Shown here one piece after another: positions 30,480 through 42,836 of a stretch of DNA of 64,000 nt. This DNA comes from [Mycobacterium] stephanolepidis (GTDB lineage: Bacteria > Actinomycetota > Actinomycetes > Mycobacteriales > Mycobacteriaceae), in NCBI RefSeq assembly GCF_002356335.1, contig NZ_AP018165.1, positions 4,216,001 to 4,280,000 of the forward strand, read 5' to 3'. The translations under genes were made by a program, and so were the position numbers. A model generated the notes under the pieces. The model saw nothing but the letters and a program-made list of their open reading frames with translations. It ran no database searches and was not told the DNA's origin. Position 1 is the first letter of the stretch. Each line of letters opens with the position of its first letter.

Positions 30480-33413
30480 TTAGTCGTTGAATTTCGGTAG
30501 TTCCGTGGTCGGCTCGTCATCGTCGAGGCGGCCCGGGGCGGGCGTCGCCGGGCGTGCGCCCACCGGCGCAAGCAGAGCACTCGGCGGACGCGGTCGCACT
30601 CGCTGCGGCCACCAGAACCACCGGCCCAGGAGGGCCGCGATCGACGGCGTCATGAACGAGCGGACGATCAACGTGTCGAACAACAGGCCCAGCCCGATCG
30701 TGGTACCGATCTGACCGATGATCTGCAGATCACTGACCACCATCGAGGCCATGGTTGCCGCGAACACCAATCCGGCTGAGGTGACGACCTTTCCGGTGCC
30801 GCCCATCGCGCGGATGATGCCCGTGTTCAGCCCCGCACCCAGCTCCTCTTTCATGCGTGAGACCAGCAGCAGGTTGTAGTCGGATCCGACCGCCAAAAGG
30901 ATGATCACGGACATCGCCAGCACCATCCAGTGCAGATTGATGCCAAGGATGTACTGCCACAGCAGTACGGACATGCCAAAGGAGGCACCCAGGGAGAGGG
31001 CCACCGTACCGACGATCACCAAGGCCGCGATCAAGCTTCGGGTGGTGATGAGCATGATGATGAAAACCAGGCAGATCGCCGCGATGCCCGCGATCAGCAG
31101 GTCGTACGTGGAGCCGTCTTTCCAGTCCTTTGCCGTAGACGCGGCGCCGGCCAGATAGATCTTGCCTCCCACCAGTGGTGTTCCCTTGAGTGCCTCTTCC
31201 GCCGCGTTCCGAATCTGCTCGATCCGCGTGATGCCCTCCGGCGACATCGGATCACCGTTGTGGGAGATGATGAACCGCACCGTCTTTCCATCCGGCGACA
31301 GGAAAGAACTCATCGCACGCTGGAAGTCCGGGTTCTTGAACACCTCTGGAGGCAGGAAGAACGAGTCGTCGTTCTTGGAGGCATCGAACGCCTGCCCCAT
31401 GGCCATCACGTCGTTGGTGGATTCGTCCATCGAAGCGAACTGCCCGGACATGGTGGCGTACATGGTGAGCACCGAGGTGCGCATGCTCTGCATGACCGAG
31501 ATCATCTGAGGGAACTGGACAAGCAGCTGCGGCATGATGGCGTCCAGCTGATCCATGTCCCTGACCAGAACCATCAGCCCGTCATCGAGCGCGTCGACCG
31601 CGTCCATCGCATCGAAGATCGATCGAAGCGAAAAGCAGATTGGGATGTCGAAACAGTGCTTCTCCCAATAGAAATAGTTGCGTATCGGTCGAAGGAAGTC
31701 ATCGAACAGCGCGATACTGCCCCGCAAGTCGTCGGTGAGCTGCTGCACCTCATGGGTGTGGCCCGTCATGCGGTGCGTGGTCTCGGACATCTGCTTCATC
31801 ACGAGGTATGTGTGCTGCATCGTCGCGATCATCTTCGACATGTCGTCGGCCTGCTTTTGCATGTCGGCGATGCGCTTCTTCTGGAAGCGGGTCGCCTGCA
31901 CCTGACCGGCGCTTTGCAAGCTGAGTAAGAAGGGCACCGATGTATTGGCGATCGGAGTTCCCTCGGGCCGGGTGATCCCCTGTACCCGTGAGACTCCACG
32001 CACCTTGAAAATGGCCTTCGCCACCTTGTTCAACACCAGGAAGTCGGCCGGGTTCCGAAGATCCCGGTCGGTTTCGATCAACAACACATCGGGAGTCAGT
32101 CGCGACTCGGAGAAGTGACGTTGCGCGGCAGCGAATCCCTGATTGGCCGGGATATCGCCGGAGATGTACAGCCGGTCGTTGTAGCTCGTCTTGTACCCCG
32201 GCAGCGTGGACAGTCCGACCAGTGCCACCGCCAGCGAGGCGACCAGGATCGGTGCGGGCCAACGGACAATGGCCGTGCCCAGCCCGCGCCACCGCTGAAC
32301 CCGCAGCTTGCGCTTGGGTTCAAGCAGTCCGAAGCGGCTGGCCACCGCGATTCCCGCGGGAACCAGAGTGACCGCAACCGCGACGGCCGTCAGCATTCCG
32401 ATGGCACATGGGATTCCCATGGTCTGGAAATACGGCAGCCGCGTGAAATGTAGACACAGGATGGCTCCGGCGATGGTCAGTCCAGAGGCCAGGACCACGG
32501 GGGCCACACTGCGATATGTGGTGTAGTAGGCCGTTTCCCGGTCCTCACCGGCCTGGCGTGCCTCTTGATAACGACCGAAGAAGAAGATCCCGTAATCGGT
32601 GCCCGCGGCGATGCTCAAGAAGACCAGCATGTTGACGGCGAACGTCGACAACACAAAAACATCGTGGTAGCCGAGGAACGCCACAATGCCTCGGGCTGCG
32701 GCTAATTCGACACCCACCATGATCAGCAGCAGGATCACGGTGACGACAGAGCGATAGAGGATCAACAGCAGCGTGAAGATGATGACCACGGTGACCGCGG
32801 TGATCTTCAGAATCGATTTGTTGCCGGCATGCTGCATGTCCGAGGCGAGCGGCGCCGCACCGGCAACGTAGACCTTCACGTAGGTGGGTGCCGAAGGCAG
32901 TGTCCTATTGACGATTTCGCGGATCGCGGCTACCGATTCATCGCCCATGGCGGTGCCCTGATTGCCGACAAGATTCAGCTGGACGTATGCGGCCTTTTCG
33001 TCGGGACTCTGCACACTCGAGGATGTCAGCCGATCGCCCCACAGATCCTGCACGTGCTCTACGTGTTTGGGATCGTTACGCAGCTCGCGGATCAGTCCGG
33101 CGTAGTACGTATGCGCGTCCTCGCCGAGTGGATCCTTCCCCTCGAGCACGATCATCGCGGAACTGTCCGAGTTCGACTCGTTGAAGTCCTTGCCCATGCG
33201 CATGATGGCCTTGACGGCCGGCGCATCCTGCGGCATGAGCGATACCGACCGCTCTTCCGCGACGTTCTCCAATGCCGGAATCGCCTTGGCCCAGTCCCAA
33301 TTGACCGATGCCAGCGTGGTATACAGAATCAGCGCCAGCCAGCCCAGGATGATCAGGGGCGACAGGTTTCGTATGGTTCGCGCGATGAACGGGCGCGACT
33401 TCTCGGTACTCAT
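30480..33413 (-). CDS. mmpL4b: MmpL4b, RND-type GPL exporter
   Basis: This 977-aa MmpL transporter has an N-terminal membrane helix, a large extracytoplasmic loop, a membrane block with [19 protein letters not shown], a second large loop with a probable coiled-coil (Met/Gln-rich helices around residues 500-640), and a second block with [19 protein letters not shown]. The two Asp-Tyr pairs are the proton-relay residues of MmpL proteins. The C-terminal tail is Pro/Arg-rich. With MmpL4a and MmpS4 it exports GPL across the inner membrane in M. abscessus and M. smegmatis. Its start lies nine bases after mmpL4a and no lesion is seen, so export appears intact even though synthesis is broken. Confidence 0.93.
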   Translation of the reverse strand: MSTEKSRPFIARTIRNLSPLIILGWLALILYTTLASVNWDWAKAIPALENVAEERSVSLMPQDAPAVKAIMRMGKDFNESNSDSSAMIVLEGKDPLGEDAHTYYAGLIRELRNDPKHVEHVQDLWGDRLTSSSVQSPDEKAAYVQLNLVGNQGTAMGDESVAAIREIVNRTLPSAPTYVKVYVAGAAPLASDMQHAGNKSILKITAVTVVIIFTLLLILYRSVVTVILLLIMVGVELAAARGIVAFLGYHDVFVLSTFAVNMLVFLSIAAGTDYGIFFFGRYQEARQAGEDRETAYYTTYRSVAPVVLASGLTIAGAILCLHFTRLPYFQTMGIPCAIGMLTAVAVAVTLVPAGIAVASRFGLLEPKRKLRVQRWRGLGTAIVRWPAPILVASLAVALVGLSTLPGYKTSYNDRLYISGDIPANQGFAAAQRHFSESRLTPDVLLIETDRDLRNPADFLVLNKVAKAIFKVRGVSRVQGITRPEGTPIANTSVPFLLSLQSAGQVQATRFQKKRIADMQKQADDMSKMIATMQHTYLVMKQMSETTHRMTGHTHEVQQLTDDLRGSIALFDDFLRPIRNYFYWEKHCFDIPICFSLRSIFDAMDAVDALDDGLMVLVRDMDQLDAIMPQLLVQFPQMISVMQSMRTSVLTMYATMSGQFASMDESTNDVMAMGQAFDASKNDDSFFLPPEVFKNPDFQRAMSSFLSPDGKTVRFIISHNGDPMSPEGITRIEQIRNAAEEALKGTPLVGGKIYLAGAASTAKDWKDGSTYDLLIAGIAAICLVFIIMLITTRSLIAALVIVGTVALSLGASFGMSVLLWQYILGINLHWMVLAMSVIILLAVGSDYNLLLVSRMKEELGAGLNTGIIRAMGGTGKVVTSAGLVFAATMASMVVSDLQIIGQIGTTIGLGLLFDTLIVRSFMTPSIAALLGRWFWWPQRVRPRPPSALLAPVGARPATPAPGRLDDDEPTTELPKFND

Positions 33414-33422
33414 GCGCCGCCG

Positions 33423-36302
33423 CTAGTTCCTCTGCAGCACGGAACGGACGAGGCGCGGTCCCTTCCACCCGTGCACCGCACCGACCGGCCGGGGCGACAC
33501 CTGCAGCGGCCACCAGAACCACCGGCCCAGGAGCGCGGCAATGGCCGGCGTCATGAACGCTCGCACGATCAAGGTGTCGAACAACAGACCCAAACCGATC
33601 GTGGTTCCCACCTGCCCAAGGGTGAGCAGGTCACTGACGATCATGGAGCCCATCGTCGCCGCGAAGACCAGCCCGGCAGCGGTCACCACCTTGCCGGTGC
33701 CGCCCATCGCTCGGATGATGCCCGTGTTGAGGCCGGCGCCCAACTCCTCTTTCATACGGGAGACGAGCAACAAGTTGTAGTCAGAGCCCACCGCAAGCAG
33801 CACGATGACCGACATGGCCAACACCACCCAGTTGATCTGGATACCGCAAATGTGTTGCCAGACAAGCACAGACAAACCAAACGACGCGCCCAGTGACAAC
33901 GCCACGGTTCCGACGATCACCAGCGCGGCCACCAAGCTCCGGGTCATCAACAACATGATGATGAAAATGAGGCACAGGGCGGCGACACCCGCGATCAAGA
34001 GGTCGTATTTTGATCCATCGACCAGCTCACTGACACCCGCCGCCGTACCCGCCAGGGAGAGCTTGGCGTGCTCCAGCGGAGTTCCCTTCAGCGCTTCCTC
34101 CGCGGCGGTCTTGATCGGTTCCACCCGCGAAATGCCTTCGGGTGTCGCGGGATCTCCGCGCTGAGAGATGAGCATGCGCGTCGACTTGCCATCGGGCGAC
34201 ATGAAGATCTTCATGACCCGCTTGAAGTCCTTGTTGTTCAGCACATCCGGCGGCAGATAGAAGGAGTCATCGTTCTTCGACGCGTCGAATGCCTTGCCCA
34301 TGGCCGTCGAGTTCTCGGTGGATTCATCCATCTGGGCGAAGATTCCGGACATCGTGCTGTGCATCGTCAGCATCGATTCGCGGGTGCTCTTCATGGTGTC
34401 GATCATGATGGGGAATTGCTCGAGCAGCTGCGGCATCAGCCTGTCCAGCTCGTCAAGATCGCCCACCAGAGTCTGCATCTTGTCGGTCACCTGATCGACG
34501 CCGTCGAGCGCATCGAAGATCGACCTGATCGACCAGCAGATGGGAATGTCGAAGCAGTGCTTCTCCCAGTAGAAGTAGTTGCGGATCGGCCGCCAGAAGT
34601 CTTCGAAATTCTCGATGTGGTCCCGCAGCGTGGACATATCTTTCTGAAGATCGTGCGTGGTGCTGACCATCCGGTGAGTGGTCGCCACCATCTGTTTCAT
34701 CAGATCGAACATGCGCTGCATGAGCGCGATCGTCGTTCCCATGTCATCGGCCTGCTTAAGCATGTCGTCCATACGCGCGCGCTGGAACGGCAGACTCAAT
34801 CGCTGGCTCGCGTTCGACATGCTGAGCATGAACGGCACCGATGAGTGCTCGATCTGCGTTCCCTCGGGACGCGTGATGGACTGCACGTTGGCGATGCCGG
34901 GCACCGCGAACACCGCCTTGGCCAGCCTGTTCAACACCAGCAGATCGGCCGAGTTACGCATGTCGTGATTCGCCTCGACCAACAGGATGTCGGGCGTAGA
35001 CATCTTCGATTCCGGGAAATGCCGCGAGGCGGCAACGAGTCCCTGAACCGCGGGGATGTCCTTCGGTATGTACTTCGCGTCGGTGTAGCTGGGGTTGTAT
35101 CCCGGCAGCGTCAAAAGCCCGATGAGTGAGATCGCCACCGTCCCGGCGAGAATCGGTCCGGGCCAGCGCACGATCGCGGTACCCAGCCGCCGCCAGCGCC
35201 GCGTCGTCACCTGCCGCTTGGGATCGAAAAGCCCGAAGCGGCTACCCGCGGCGATGCATGCCGGAACCAGGGTGAGCGCAACCGCCACCGCGACCAGGAT
35301 GCCGACCGCACCGGGGATGCCCAGCGGCTTGAAATACGGCAGCCGGGTGAAATGCAGACACGCGATCGCACCGGCAATGGTCAGGCCAGATGCCAGCACG
35401 ACCTTGGCCACCCCGCGGTAGGCGGTGTAGTAGGCGGTCTGGCGATCCTCGCCTGCCTGACGCGCCTCCTGGTACCGCCCGGTGAAGAAGATTCCGTAGT
35501 CCGTACCTGCGGCGATGCCCACAGACACCAGAAGGTTCACCACGAAGGTGGTAAGGCCAACGATCCCGTGCATGCCGAGGAACGCGACGAGTCCTCGCGC
35601 AACCTGCAGCTCGATACCGACGGTGAACAACAAGATGATGACCGTGATGAATGACCGGTAGAGCAGGAGCAGCATCAGGAAAATCACGCCAACACTCACC
35701 AAGGTGATGAGGATGACCGTCCGGTTTCCACTCTCCGACATATCGGAGACGACGGCCGCGGGGCCCGTGACATAGGTCTTGACCCCCGGCGGCAGCCCCG
35801 GAGTGTCTTTGACGATCTTCTGAACGGCTTCCACCGATTCGTTCGCATCGGCCTGGCCAAAGCGCCCGGTGAGATTCAATTGCACATACGCGGCTTTGCC
35901 GTCGGCACTCTGGGCGGCACCAGCGGTTAGCGGGTCGCCCCAGAAGTCCTGGATATGCTGCACATGTTTCGGATCGTCCTTCAATTGACGGACGACGGCG
36001 TCATAATACTTGTGCGCATCGTCGCCGAGAGGGTTCTCTCCCTCGAGCACGATCACTGCGACGCTCTCGGAATTGGATTCCTGGAAAACCTTCCCCATCT
36101 GTGTCATTGCTTTGACGGAGGGTGCGTCCGGCGGGCTCAGGGAGACCGAATGCTCCCTTTCGACGATCTCCAGCGGCGGCACCTTGACGGTCAGCAAGAC
36201 AGTGATCGCAAGCCAGCCCAAGATAATGAATACCGCACCCTTGCGGATAATGGTCGCCATTATCGGTCGGTGTGATTGACCTTTGCCGTCGCCCTCGCTC
36301 AT
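33423..36302 (-). CDS. mmpL4a: MmpL4a, RND-type GPL exporter
   Basis: This 959-aa MmpL protein is paralogous to MmpL4b along its length, with [19 protein letters not shown] and [19 protein letters not shown] in its two membrane blocks and a helical coiled-coil-like segment in the second extracytoplasmic loop. ATG 36302 is chosen because it overlaps the mmpS4 TGA by four bases (ATGA); an upstream start at 36320 is less likely. The mmpS4-mmpL4a-mmpL4b order is that of the M. abscessus GPL locus, where both MmpL4 proteins are needed for surface GPL. The gene is intact. Confidence 0.93.
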   Translation of the reverse strand: MSEGDGKGQSHRPIMATIIRKGAVFIILGWLAITVLLTVKVPPLEIVEREHSVSLSPPDAPSVKAMTQMGKVFQESNSESVAVIVLEGENPLGDDAHKYYDAVVRQLKDDPKHVQHIQDFWGDPLTAGAAQSADGKAAYVQLNLTGRFGQADANESVEAVQKIVKDTPGLPPGVKTYVTGPAAVVSDMSESGNRTVILITLVSVGVIFLMLLLLYRSFITVIILLFTVGIELQVARGLVAFLGMHGIVGLTTFVVNLLVSVGIAAGTDYGIFFTGRYQEARQAGEDRQTAYYTAYRGVAKVVLASGLTIAGAIACLHFTRLPYFKPLGIPGAVGILVAVAVALTLVPACIAAGSRFGLFDPKRQVTTRRWRRLGTAIVRWPGPILAGTVAISLIGLLTLPGYNPSYTDAKYIPKDIPAVQGLVAASRHFPESKMSTPDILLVEANHDMRNSADLLVLNRLAKAVFAVPGIANVQSITRPEGTQIEHSSVPFMLSMSNASQRLSLPFQRARMDDMLKQADDMGTTIALMQRMFDLMKQMVATTHRMVSTTHDLQKDMSTLRDHIENFEDFWRPIRNYFYWEKHCFDIPICWSIRSIFDALDGVDQVTDKMQTLVGDLDELDRLMPQLLEQFPIMIDTMKSTRESMLTMHSTMSGIFAQMDESTENSTAMGKAFDASKNDDSFYLPPDVLNNKDFKRVMKIFMSPDGKSTRMLISQRGDPATPEGISRVEPIKTAAEEALKGTPLEHAKLSLAGTAAGVSELVDGSKYDLLIAGVAALCLIFIIMLLMTRSLVAALVIVGTVALSLGASFGLSVLVWQHICGIQINWVVLAMSVIVLLAVGSDYNLLLVSRMKEELGAGLNTGIIRAMGGTGKVVTAAGLVFAATMGSMIVSDLLTLGQVGTTIGLGLLFDTLIVRAFMTPAIAALLGRWFWWPLQVSPRPVGAVHGWKGPRLVRSVLQRN

Positions 36303-36718
36303 GCGGCCTTCAGCAGGCATGAGGTAAAGGCATTGGTCTGATTTGTCACCTTCTCGGACTTAACCTCATCGTCCACGATGATGCGGCACCCGATACTGCC
36401 GCCATCCCCCTGCGCCATGATGCTTCCCACCGCTGTCGTCTTACCGATCTCGAATTTCACCGACCATGGCAATGGGATTTTCTGAATGTACAGCGGATCA
36501 CCATTGACATCGAAATAGCTGATATCGGCCACATTCCCCGGCGATCCGAAAACCTCATACGACATCTTCTTGGGATCAAACGATTTAGCGTCACTGACAT
36601 TCGTATCGGCATACGACGGACGGTTCTCGGAACCGAATACACCGTGAAGCCGCGACACCGTAAAACCGCCGGCACCAATTACCGCGAGCACCAGTAGCGG
36701 AATCCACAGACGCATCAA
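36299..36718 (-). CDS. mmpS4: MmpS4, MmpL accessory membrane protein
   Basis: This is an about 139-aa MmpS family protein: one N-terminal membrane helix ([22 protein letters not shown]), then a small extracytoplasmic beta domain with [29 protein letters not shown] and a paired Cys (SIGCRI, TSCLL). It is close to M. tuberculosis MmpS4. MmpS proteins help MmpL transporters assemble and work. The start is unusual: the reading shown begins at TTG 36718 with ATG as the next codon. A good GGAGG site lies too far upstream of these but six bases before an in-frame ATT. It is the first gene of the export operon, divergent from ramB. Confidence 0.9.
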   Translation of the reverse strand: MMRLWIPLLVLAVIGAGGFTVSRLHGVFGSENRPSYADTNVSDAKSFDPKKMSYEVFGSPGNVADISYFDVNGDPLYIQKIPLPWSVKFEIGKTTAVGSIMAQGDGGSIGCRIIVDDEVKSEKVTNQTNAFTSCLLKAA

Positions 36719-37248
36719 AAGCCGAAGAATCGTAACCCTCCTCGTCTATCTCCGCATCCGGCACCATGCTCGGACATGCACATCCCAATTGCAAAACGCG
36801 GAACGCCTCAGCGGCGCTCCCGGCCGTTAAAGATTAGACCATGCATGAGAGTCGCGTATGTACCCGTTGCACACCCGATATGCAATGAGTAGCACGCTAT
36901 TTTGGATACAGACGTGTACAGATTTACTGCATACCGCCGTGGGCAACCACGATCGTCCGATTCTCCAATTCCTACGAATGGGTGAACGGATGGCTAATCA
37001 GCAGCTGAGGCCCCCCTTTGTGACCTCAGGGCCGAACCGACGGCGACAGTGGCGCCGGTCATAGCGAGAGACAGCTCAGCCTGCCATGTTCGCCGGTCGA
37101 CCCGTCCCGGATGGGCCCAGAAAGCAAACCAGCTTGATTGCTCGCCGGCATCCGGCTCGGGCATCGCGATCCCGAGAGCATCCTGGGCCGATCCACACCT
37201 TGCCAAGACTGCGAAGATGGAGTTCGCAAGGCGCGTAGGCTGGTCAGC
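36719..37248. other. Divergent intergenic region between mmpS4 and ramB
   Basis: About 530 bases contain no supported gene; the small open frames here lack protein-like composition. The region must carry the mmpS4 promoter (not identified) and, at its right end, the ramB promoter and candidate RamB sites listed separately. Confidence 0.45.
37199..37241 (+). promoter_or_regulatory. Candidate ramB leaderless promoter with RamB-like binding sites
   Basis: TAGGCT (37236-37241) stands seven bases before the GTG at 37249, the spacing of a -10 element on a leaderless mycobacterial transcript. Just upstream are CTTGCCAAG (37199-37207) and GTTCGCAAG (37222-37230), and between them CTGCGAAG, the reverse of a similar core. 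These resemble the TTTGCAAA-type half sites known for RamB and PrpR, so autoregulation is plausible. No -35 match is evident. Confidence 0.35.
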
Positions 37249-38679
37249 GTGTCCAAAACGTACGTTGGAGGGCGCCTTCGTCAACTCCGCAGCGAACGCG
37301 GGTTCAGCCAAGCTGCGCTCGCCCAGATGCTGGAGATCTCCCCGAGCTACCTCAACCAGATCGAGCATGACGTCCGTCCCCTGACCGTCGCGGTGCTCCT
37401 GCGTATCACCGAAGTGTTCGGCGTCGACGCGACGTTCTTCTCCTCCCAGGACGACAGCCGCCTCATCGCCGAGCTGCGCGAGGTGGTTCAGGACAAGGAC
37501 CTGGACATCGACGTCGATCCCGCCGAGATCGCCGATGTCGTCGCCGGACATCCCGCCTTGGCACGCGCCATGGTCAATCTGCATCGGCGCTACCGGATCA
37601 CCACCACGCAGTTGGCGGCGGCTACCGAAGACCGGTACACCGACGGCAGCGGCAGCGGTTCGATCACCATGCCGCACGAGGAGGTGCGCGACTACTTCTA
37701 TCAGCGGCACAACTACCTCCACGAGCTCGACACCGCGGCCGAAGACCTGACGGTTCGGATGCGCATGCACCGGGCTGATCTCGCCAGAGAGATCGCCGAC
37801 CGTATCACCGAAGTGCACGGCGTGCAGATCGCCCGGCGCATCGACCTCGGCGACAGCGTTCTGCACAAGTACGACCCGGTATCCAAGACGCTGGAGATCA
37901 GTAACCACCTCTCCGGGGGGCAGCAGGTTTTCAAACTGGCCGCCGAGCTGGCCTACCTGGAGTACGGCGATCTCATCGACACCATGGTCGACGACGGCAA
38001 GTTCACCTCCGAGGAATCTCGCAAACTGGCGCGGCTGGGCCTGTCCAACTACTTCGCCGCCGCCACGGTGCTGCCCTACCGGCAGTTCCATGGGGTGGCC
38101 GAGGACTTCCAATACGACATCGAGCGGCTCTCGGCGTTCTACTCGGTGAGCTACGAGACCATCTGCCACCGGCTGTCGACCCTGCAGCGTCCGTCGATGC
38201 GCGGGGTTCCGTTCTCATTCGTCCGGGTCGATCGTGCCGGAAACATGTCGAAACGTCAGTCAGCGACCGGTTTTCACTTCTCTTCCAGCGGCGGTACCTG
38301 TCCGCTGTGGAACGTATACGAGACCTTCGGCAACCCGGGCAAGATCCTGGTGCAGGTGGCGCAGATGCCCGACGGACGCAACTACCTCTGGGTGGCACGC
38401 ACCGTCGAACGGCGTGCGTCGCGGTACGGACAGCCGGGTAAGACATTCGCGATCGGGCTCGGATGCGAGTTACGGCATGCGCATCGGCTGGTCTACTCGC
38501 AGGGCCTGGATCTGTCCTCCGAGGGCGCGACGACACCCATCGGCGTGGGTTGTCGGGTCTGCGAACGCGACAATTGCCCGCAGCGCGCCTTCCCCGCACT
38601 CGGGCGGGCTCTGGACCTTGACGAGCATCGCAGTACGGTGTCGCCATACCTTGTTCAGCAAGAAGGAGCCCGACAATGA
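37249..38679 (+). CDS. ramB: RamB-type transcriptional regulator of acetate/glyoxylate metabolism
   Basis: This 476-aa regulator has an XRE-type helix-turn-helix at residues 1-65 (RLRQLRSERGFSQAALAQML, SPSYLNQIEHD) and a long sensor region. The C-terminal cysteine cluster (SSGGTCPLW, then GCRVCERDNCPQRAFP) is shared by RamB and PrpR; in PrpR cysteines of this kind hold an Fe-S cluster. M. tuberculosis RamB (Rv0465c) controls icl1. The pairing with the AhpD-like gene mirrors Rv0465c-Rv0464c. I use GTG 37249 because the HTH then starts at residue 7 and a -10-like TAGGCT sits just upstream; the open frame extends further to 37138 without family similarity. Confidence 0.9.
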   Translation: MSKTYVGGRLRQLRSERGFSQAALAQMLEISPSYLNQIEHDVRPLTVAVLLRITEVFGVDATFFSSQDDSRLIAELREVVQDKDLDIDVDPAEIADVVAGHPALARAMVNLHRRYRITTTQLAAATEDRYTDGSGSGSITMPHEEVRDYFYQRHNYLHELDTAAEDLTVRMRMHRADLAREIADRITEVHGVQIARRIDLGDSVLHKYDPVSKTLEISNHLSGGQQVFKLAAELAYLEYGDLIDTMVDDGKFTSEESRKLARLGLSNYFAAATVLPYRQFHGVAEDFQYDIERLSAFYSVSYETICHRLSTLQRPSMRGVPFSFVRVDRAGNMSKRQSATGFHFSSSGGTCPLWNVYETFGNPGKILVQVAQMPDGRNYLWVARTVERRASRYGQPGKTFAIGLGCELRHAHRLVYSQGLDLSSEGATTPIGVGCRVCERDNCPQRAFPALGRALDLDEHRSTVSPYLVQQEGARQ

Positions 38680-39209
38680 GCGATGGTCGCATCCCACCAG
38701 GTGGTCTACGCGAGCTCGGACCGATCAACTGGGTGATTGCCAAGGGGATGGCACGCGCGATTAGCGCACCGCAGATGCACCTGGCGACCACACTCGGACA
38801 AACGGGCACCCGGTTCTGGCCGTGGCTGGCGTATTCCGGCGCCATCCTGCGCGGCACCAAGCTGTCCACCCGTGACACCGAGGTGGTGATCCTGCGCGTG
38901 GCCCACGTGCGCGAATGCGCGTACGAGCTGCAGCACCACACACGCATCGCGAAGTCCGCCGGGATCGATCCCGCATATCAAGAGCGGATTTTTGCGGGCG
39001 CCGGGGCCGAGGGGCTCTCCGACAAGGAGCGCGCCCTCATTACCGGCGTCGACGAAATACTCACCACCAGAACACTTTCCGATGAGGCATGGGAGGGACT
39101 CTCGAAGTTCCTGGACCGCCGCCAGCTCATCGGCTTTTGCCTGCTCGTCACGCAGTACGACGGCCTGGCCGCGACCATGTCATCCTTGCGCATCCCGCTG
39201 GACCTCTAG
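38676..39209 (+). CDS. Carboxymuconolactone decarboxylase/AhpD-like protein (Rv0464c homologue)
   Basis: This 177-aa all-helical protein has the carboxymuconolactone decarboxylase core: TEVVILRVAHVRECAYELQHH followed by AKSAGI. True AhpD has a CxxC pair in this helix; here only one Cys is present before AYE, so peroxidase-type redox activity is not expected. The ATG overlaps the ramB TGA by four bases (ATGA), so the two are co-translated, as with Rv0465c-Rv0464c. The substrate is unknown. The transcript ends at the GC-rich inverted repeats just downstream. Confidence 0.85.
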   Translation: MSDGRIPPGGLRELGPINWVIAKGMARAISAPQMHLATTLGQTGTRFWPWLAYSGAILRGTKLSTRDTEVVILRVAHVRECAYELQHHTRIAKSAGIDPAYQERIFAGAGAEGLSDKERALITGVDEILTTRTLSDEAWEGLSKFLDRRQLIGFCLLVTQYDGLAATMSSLRIPLDL

Positions 39210-39210
39210 T

Positions 39211-39246
39211 CCCCCACACGTGGGTGGGGGTACCGCACGCGTGCGG
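39211..39246. terminator. Paired hairpins between convergent genes
   Basis: CCCCCAC and GTGGGGG form a seven-base-pair stem with loop ACGTGG (39211-39230). It is followed at once by the perfect palindrome CCGCACGCGTGCGG (39233-39246). They lie between the AhpD-like gene and the convergent aldo/keto reductase remnant, so they probably act as a bidirectional terminator, although there is no long T tract. Confidence 0.6.
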
Positions 39247-39256
39247 GGGCGTGCCC

Positions 39257-40584
<1,328 letters not shown>

Positions 40585-40638
40585 GTTTCCCCCTCTACCG
40601 CCCAGCAGATTACGACGGGCCCCCCGGCCCGCGACAGA

Positions 40639-42036
40639 TCAGAAGTTGATCATGTGCCCCGCAAGTCCATGGAACGCCTCCTGCAGCGCCTCGGACAGCG
40701 TCGGGTGGGTGTGCACGTTACGAGTCAGCTCGTTGACCGTCAGATCCCACTTCTGCGCGAGCGTCAGCTCGGGCAGAAGTTCGGAAACATCGGGACCGAT
40801 CAGGTGCCCACCGATCAACTCGCCGTACTTGGCATCGGCGATCAGCTTCACGAATCCGGTCGGATCGGCGAGGCCGTGTGCCTTGCCATTCGCGGTGAAG
40901 GGGAACTTCGCGACCTTGACGTCGTACCCCTCGGCGCGGGCCTGCTCCTCGGTGAGCCCGAAGCTGGCGACCTGGGGCTGGCAGAAGGTCGCCCGCGGCA
41001 TCATCCGGTAGTCGCCCAGCTCCAATGTTTCTGCACCGGCGATGGTTTCGGCGGCGACAACAGCCTGCGCCTCAGCGACGTGTGCCAGTTGCAGCTTGGA
41101 GGTGACGTCACCGATCGCGTAGATGTGCGGCACATTGGTGCGCATCCGCTCGTCGATGGCGATCGCGCCGCGGTCGGTCAGCGCGACACCCGTCGTGTCC
41201 AGGCCGAAGCCCTCGACGTTCGGCGCGAATCCGATGGCTTGCAGCACCTTGTCGGCGACGAGCTCGCTCTCCTGCCCGTCCTTGCTGACCTTGACCGTGA
41301 CCTGCGAGCCATTGTCGGTGATCGACTCGACCTTGGTGCCCGTCAGGATCTTCACGCCCAGCTTCTTGTACTGCTTCTCGATCTCCTTGGACACCTCGGC
41401 GTCCTCGTTGGGCAGCGCACGCGGCAGGAATTCGACGATGGTGACATCCACGCCGTAGTTCTTGAGGACGTACGCGAACTCCATACCGATGGCCCCGGCG
41501 CCCGCGATGATGATCGATCCGGGCAGCTCACGGGTCATGATCTGCTTCTCGTAGGTGACCACGTTCTCCGAGAGCGAGGTCCCGGGCACGAGCCGCACAC
41601 TGCTACCGGTGGCGATGATCACATTGGAGAAGGTCAGCGTCTCGGTGGCACCGTCGGCCTTCTTGATCGCCAAGGTGTTGGCATCGGTGAAGGTACCCAC
41701 GCCTTCATATTCGGTGATCTTGTTCTTCTTCATCAGGAAGTGCACACCGGCCACACGCCCCTCGGCGACCTTACGGCTGCGGTCGAACGCGGCACCGAAA
41801 TCGAACGTGGCCTCACCGCTGATGCCGAATGTCTTGGCTTCCTTGGTAAAGATGTGGGCCAACTCCGCGTTACGCAGCAGCGCCTTGGACGGGATACACC
41901 CGACATTGAGGCAGACTCCGCCCCAATACTTCTCCTCAACGATGGCGGTGGTCAGGCCCAACTGGGCTGCGCGAATAGCCGCGACATAGCCACCGGGACC
42001 GGCTCCGAGAACGACGACGTCATAGTGTGCAGTCAC
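40639..42036 (-). CDS. lpdC: Dihydrolipoamide dehydrogenase
   Basis: This 465-aa flavoprotein is the E3 component that re-oxidises dihydrolipoamide in pyruvate and 2-oxo-acid dehydrogenase complexes. In M. tuberculosis Lpd also serves the peroxynitrite reductase system. Seen here are the FAD motif [13 protein letters not shown], the redox disulphide [16 protein letters not shown], the NAD site [19 protein letters not shown] and the C-terminal [10 protein letters not shown] with the active His. It is nearly collinear with M. tuberculosis LpdC. I use GTG 42036 because the protein then starts like the M. tuberculosis one; GTG 42045 adds three residues. Two small membrane-protein genes lie just upstream on the same strand. 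Confidence 0.95.
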   Translation of the reverse strand: MTAHYDVVVLGAGPGGYVAAIRAAQLGLTTAIVEEKYWGGVCLNVGCIPSKALLRNAELAHIFTKEAKTFGISGEATFDFGAAFDRSRKVAEGRVAGVHFLMKKNKITEYEGVGTFTDANTLAIKKADGATETLTFSNVIIATGSSVRLVPGTSLSENVVTYEKQIMTRELPGSIIIAGAGAIGMEFAYVLKNYGVDVTIVEFLPRALPNEDAEVSKEIEKQYKKLGVKILTGTKVESITDNGSQVTVKVSKDGQESELVADKVLQAIGFAPNVEGFGLDTTGVALTDRGAIAIDERMRTNVPHIYAIGDVTSKLQLAHVAEAQAVVAAETIAGAETLELGDYRMMPRATFCQPQVASFGLTEEQARAEGYDVKVAKFPFTANGKAHGLADPTGFVKLIADAKYGELIGGHLIGPDVSELLPELTLAQKWDLTVNELTRNVHTHPTLSEALQEAFHGLAGHMINF

Positions 42037-42074
42037 GAACTCCACCCTAGTAGGACGATGTCAGGCGGGGAGCG

Positions 42075-42836
42075 TCAAGCCCGGTCTCGATACTGAATGC
42101 CCCAACTGCGCAGCGGTTCCGGGCACAGTGACTGAACTCCGGGCACCGAAGGTGCGGTGCACGCCACATAGCCGTACTTCACACCGGCGGCCGCCACCGA
42201 GATCGCGGGCGCCGTCAACACGGCAAAAGCGAGGGCGACCACTATGGGGAGCGGTTCGACCATGGCCAACAGCAGCGCGACCACCACGCAGACAAACACC
42301 CAGATCAGCACGTAGGTGACCGCGACCGTCCGGTCGTTGGGCAACAGCGTCTCGAACCAATGCTGGTACAGCAGCAGTCCGACCGCGCCGGCGGGAATCC
42401 ACACAGCCAGCAACAGCAACAGCAATACCCAGCGCTTCAGGAAGGCGGGTTCCCGCTCGGCGGGCACCCGTACCGGCTTCGCCGGTTCGTCGGCGAGCAC
42501 CGGAACCGCGCCGGTATAGGGATCGGGCGTCATCGATTCGGCCGACGTGACCGGCATCGCACCGGTGCGGTCGCCTGCGACGTCAAACGCTGCGGTCAGC
42601 GGCAACGCATCGGTGTCGATGCGGCCGGTGGTCACCAGGTCTTCGTCATCCTTGAACGCCGAGAACGCGGTGAAGGTCGCGGTATCCAATCCGTCTCTGG
42701 TCCTACCGCCATCGATCGGCACGGCCAGCGGATCGGCGAGGTCGCCCTCGACGATGCTCGGCTTCTCCGTGTCGTCGACAAGCTCGGCTTCAGCGCTCGT
42801 CTTTTCGACGGTGTTTTCTGCATTTTTGTCAGACAC
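42075..42836 (-). CDS. Membrane protein of unknown function with an acidic N-terminal region
   Basis: This 253-aa protein has residues 1-130 that are acidic and Pro/Thr-rich, without structure signals, and probably cytoplasmic and disordered. Three to four hydrophobic segments follow between residues 135 and 225 (RWVLLLLLLAVWIPAGAVGLLL onwards). A short extracytoplasmic or cytoplasmic tail has two Cys (ACTAPSV, SLCPEP). It overlaps the upstream Rv0463-like gene by eight bases and precedes lpdC by about 40 bases, suggesting one transcript. I do not recognise a functional family. Confidence 0.75.
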   Translation of the reverse strand: MSDKNAENTVEKTSAEAELVDDTEKPSIVEGDLADPLAVPIDGGRTRDGLDTATFTAFSAFKDDEDLVTTGRIDTDALPLTAAFDVAGDRTGAMPVTSAESMTPDPYTGAVPVLADEPAKPVRVPAEREPAFLKRWVLLLLLLAVWIPAGAVGLLLYQHWFETLLPNDRTVAVTYVLIWVFVCVVVALLLAMVEPLPIVVALAFAVLTAPAISVAAAGVKYGYVACTAPSVPGVQSLCPEPLRSWGIQYRDRA

